Assembly: GCA_030432015.1 (NCBI GenBank)
Contig: JAUIHJ010000386.1
Coordinates: 1 to 7,952, forward strand
From: a bacterium
GTDB lineage: Bacteria > Planctomycetota > Planctomycetia > Pirellulales > Pirellulaceae
Length of the DNA: 7,952 nt
Reading direction: 5' to 3'
In this document: piece by piece, positions 5,739 through 7,952 of the stretch
Numbering within the stretch: the stretch's first letter is position 1
Layout of the letters: the number at the start of each line of letters is the position of its first letter
Notes under the pieces: generated by a model
Told to the model about the DNA's origin: nothing
The model's input: the letters and a program-made list of their open reading frames with translations, nothing else
Database searches by the model: none
Position numbers and translations under genes: made by a program

Positions 5739-7895
5739 ATGACAGCCAATCGATCGTCGAAGCCGCATCTGCCACCACACGCGGTTTCCCGCCGCCGCGC
5801 ACTTGTCTCGATCGGGTCGCACGCTGCTGCCTGGCCAGCAATCGGATGGCTGATGGAGTGCCCGGCGCACGCCGCGGACTCGTACGAGCCTCTCAACCGC
5901 TTTCCACGCATGGTGCATGAGTTCTTTGTGGGGCAGGTGCGGGAGTCGGGCGAGCGCCATCGACACAACCTGAATCAACTGAAAACAAGAGCCGATGCTC
6001 AGGCATATGTTCTTGATGCGCAGATGCGAATTCGACAAGCGTTTGGCCCAGAGCCGAAACGCACGCCCTTGAATCCACGCGTGACCGGAACGATCCAGCG
6101 CGATTCATATCGAATCGAGAATGTCATCTTCGACAGCCGGCCGGGATTTCCGGTGACCGCGAATCTCTACATTCCCAACGGTCAGAACACGCCATTGCCA
6201 GCGGTCGTGGGAACATGCGGGCATTCAACCAACGGAAAGGCAGCCGAGGCCTATCAATCGTTCGCCCAGGGCTTGGCGCGGCAGGGATACGTCTGTCTCA
6301 TTTACGATCCCATTGGCCAGGGAGAACGGTTGCAGTATGTCAAAGACGATCTCTCACCGAGCATGGGCGTGGGGGTCGGCGAGCACTTGCATGCGGGGAA
6401 CCAGCAGTTTCTGGTGGGCGAGTTCTTCGGCATGTGGCGTGCGTGGGACGGCATCCGAGCGCTCGACTACCTGCTCACGCGGCCGGAAGTTGACCCGCAG
6501 CGGATCGGCGTGACCGGGAACTCGGGTGGCGGCACCATGACGACCTGGTTGTGCGGGGTGGAACAACGGTGGGCGATGGGAGCGCCCAGCTGTTTTGTCA
6601 CGACCTTTCGCCGAAACATGGAAAACGAGCTGCCGCAGGATACGGAACAATGCCCGCCCCGCGCGTTGGCCCTCGATCTCGATCACGCCGATTTCTTGGC
6701 CGCGATGGCGCCCAAGCCGATCATTATTCTGGCCAAAGAACGAGACTATTTTGACGTCCGGGGATCGGAAGAAACCTACCAGCGGCTGCGGCAACTCTAT
6801 CGCCTATTGGATGCCGAGGATAACGTCGCCCTGTTCTATGGCCCAACCGGGCACGGCTACTCGCAGGAGAATCGAGAGGCGATGTATTCGTGGTTCCATC
6901 GCGCGACCGGCACGGTCGCTGCAGATACCGAAAGAACATTTGACGGTGTCCTGCAAGCGACGGCTGACGTTACCTTTGCCGCCGAGCCTGCAATTACCTT
7001 GGAGCAGGACGAAACGCTGCGGTGCACCAAGCGAGGCCAAGTTGCCGAAGCAGCGAGTACACGGTCCGTTTTTGATTTCACTCGCGACAAGTCGAAACAG
7101 TTGGCGTCCGCCCGTAAGTCGCTGCGCGGTGCGGCGCTGCAACGTGCTGTAGCCGACGTATTGAAGTTGCCCACCGGCCGCCAAGCCGCGCCTGATTATC
7201 GCAACTGGCGCTATCTGAGCTCGCGTGGGTATCCGTCCAAATACGCGATGTCCTACACGGTCGAAACGGAACCAGGGATCCAGGCGATCGTCTACCGCCT
7301 GACCGACGAGCGGTGGCATTCGCGTCCTCCACGCGTTGGAAAGCGGGCAATCTTGTACGTATCCCATCTATCCAGTGACAATGAGCTGCGCGACGAACCT
7401 CTGATTCGGGACGCGATGCAGGCAGAACCTCAGTCACCGCTGTTCGCTTGCGACGTTCGTGGGATTGGCGAGTCGCTTCCGGACACGTGCAATCCAGGTT
7501 CGTTTCACAGCGCCTATGGCAACGACTATTTCTACGCGATCCACAGTCTCATGCTCGATCGGCCCTATCTGGGCCAGAAGACATTCGACGTGTTGCGTGT
7601 TCTCGATTGGCTGAAGTCGGTCGGACATACCGACATTCACTTGATCGGTCGCGGGTGGGGCGCCCTGTCGGCTACATTCGCCGCGGTGATGTCCGATCAG
7701 GTCAAGCAAGTAACGCTGAAGAATGCATTGACATCCTACGCGGAAATTGCCGAAAGCGAGCACTACGACTGGCCATTGTCCACACTGCTGCCCAATGTGC
7801 TCGCACGCTTCGACCTGCCGGACTGTTTCGCGGAATTGGAGTCCAAGGAGCTTCGCCGGATCGACTCATGGCGTGCGACGACTTCTGGCGATTAG
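5739..7895 (+). CDS. Tat-exported double-domain alpha/beta hydrolase (acetyl xylan esterase-like)
   Basis: 718 residues from ATG 5739. A Tat signal (S17-R18-R19-R20-A-L-V23, hydrophobic region, AHA cleavage after residue 45) predicts export of folded protein. Residues 50-115 are a charged, probably helical N-terminal segment. The first alpha/beta hydrolase domain spans about 120-395. C160-G-H162 fits the oxyanion strand, G260-N-S262-G-G-G is the nucleophile elbow, D336 in ERDYFD is the likely acid, and H372 in GPTGHGY the likely base, so the triad looks complete. After a linker, a second hydrolase-like domain (about 500-710) carries C571-D-V-R-G-I-G-E-S579, but its elbow reads G637-R-G-W-G641: the nucleophile Ser is replaced by Gly and the domain is probably not catalytic. 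This layout is common among planctomycete hydrolases related to acetyl xylan esterases. Ester cleavage on a polysaccharide or a similar substrate is likely; peptidase activity is a less likely alternative. The C-terminus looks natural rather than truncated. No terminator is visible in the 57 bases that follow. Confidence 0.93.
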   Translation: MTANRSSKPHLPPHAVSRRRALVSIGSHAAAWPAIGWLMECPAHAADSYEPLNRFPRMVHEFFVGQVRESGERHRHNLNQLKTRADAQAYVLDAQMRIRQAFGPEPKRTPLNPRVTGTIQRDSYRIENVIFDSRPGFPVTANLYIPNGQNTPLPAVVGTCGHSTNGKAAEAYQSFAQGLARQGYVCLIYDPIGQGERLQYVKDDLSPSMGVGVGEHLHAGNQQFLVGEFFGMWRAWDGIRALDYLLTRPEVDPQRIGVTGNSGGGTMTTWLCGVEQRWAMGAPSCFVTTFRRNMENELPQDTEQCPPRALALDLDHADFLAAMAPKPIIILAKERDYFDVRGSEETYQRLRQLYRLLDAEDNVALFYGPTGHGYSQENREAMYSWFHRATGTVAADTERTFDGVLQATADVTFAAEPAITLEQDETLRCTKRGQVAEAASTRSVFDFTRDKSKQLASARKSLRGAALQRAVADVLKLPTGRQAAPDYRNWRYLSSRGYPSKYAMSYTVETEPGIQAIVYRLTDERWHSRPPRVGKRAILYVSHLSSDNELRDEPLIRDAMQAEPQSPLFACDVRGIGESLPDTCNPGSFHSAYGNDYFYAIHSLMLDRPYLGQKTFDVLRVLDWLKSVGHTDIHLIGRGWGALSATFAAVMSDQVKQVTLKNALTSYAEIAESEHYDWPLSTLLPNVLARFDLPDCFAELESKELRRIDSWRATTSGD

Positions 7896-7952
7896 CCCAA
7901 CCCCGTCCCGCCGGCCGACCAACAATCTCCCCCACTACTGGGACACCCATAA

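Noticed and set aside
4395..6038. 547-codon open frame on the - strand spanning the end of the DUF1080 gene and the start of the hydrolase gene
   Set aside because: It is antisense to two strongly supported genes, has no recognisable domain or ribosome binding site, and long antisense frames are expected opposite GC-biased codons.
7896..7952. Terminator or next gene after the hydrolase
   Set aside because: No stable stem with a T-run and no start codon with a ribosome binding site can be seen in these 57 bases.

Overview
The window carries four complete protein genes, all on the + strand, and all four products carry an export signal. The DNA is moderately GC-rich (high fifties percent by eye). 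The families present suggest a planctomycete, probably of the Pirellulales type: a triple DUF1080 protein, a DUF6807 protein, a Tat-exported two-lobed alpha/beta hydrolase and a secreted relative of the N,N-dimethylformamidase large chain. These families are greatly expanded in that group. The taxonomic guess rests on gene content only; there is no rRNA or other marker here.

Layout. Positions 1-284 are a leader region, possibly with the last codons of an unrecognised upstream gene, a small hairpin (239-255) and a 7-codon micro-ORF that overlaps the next start. Positions 285-1838 encode the Tat-exported N,N-dimethylformamidase-beta-like protein. After 79 bases comes 1918-3165, a Sec-exported DUF6807 (old Pfam label PmoA) protein. 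A 383-base gap (3166-3548) follows with no convincing gene but two inverted repeats. Then 3564-5678 encodes a Sec-exported protein with three tandem DUF1080 (3-keto-disaccharide hydrolase type) domains, and 60 bases later 5739-7895 encodes a Tat-exported double alpha/beta hydrolase. The last 57 bases hold no recognisable feature. The spacing suggests two transcription units, genes 1-2 and genes 3-4, though all four could be read together.

For genes 2, 3 and 4 the longest reading frame begins 5-6 codons too early. In each case an internal ATG has a purine-rich ribosome binding site exactly 7 bases upstream and gives a proper signal peptide, so those starts are used here.

How the genes may work together (inference): an esterase, a carbohydrate-active DUF1080 protein, a DUF6807 protein and an amidase-like protein, all sent out of the cytoplasm, would fit the breakdown of a decorated polysaccharide or other amide- and ester-bearing organic matter. 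No transporter, regulator, sulfatase, classical glycoside hydrolase or Gfo/Idh/MocA dehydrogenase is visible, so the substrate cannot be named. There is no sign of a mobile element, CRISPR array, tRNA or rRNA.
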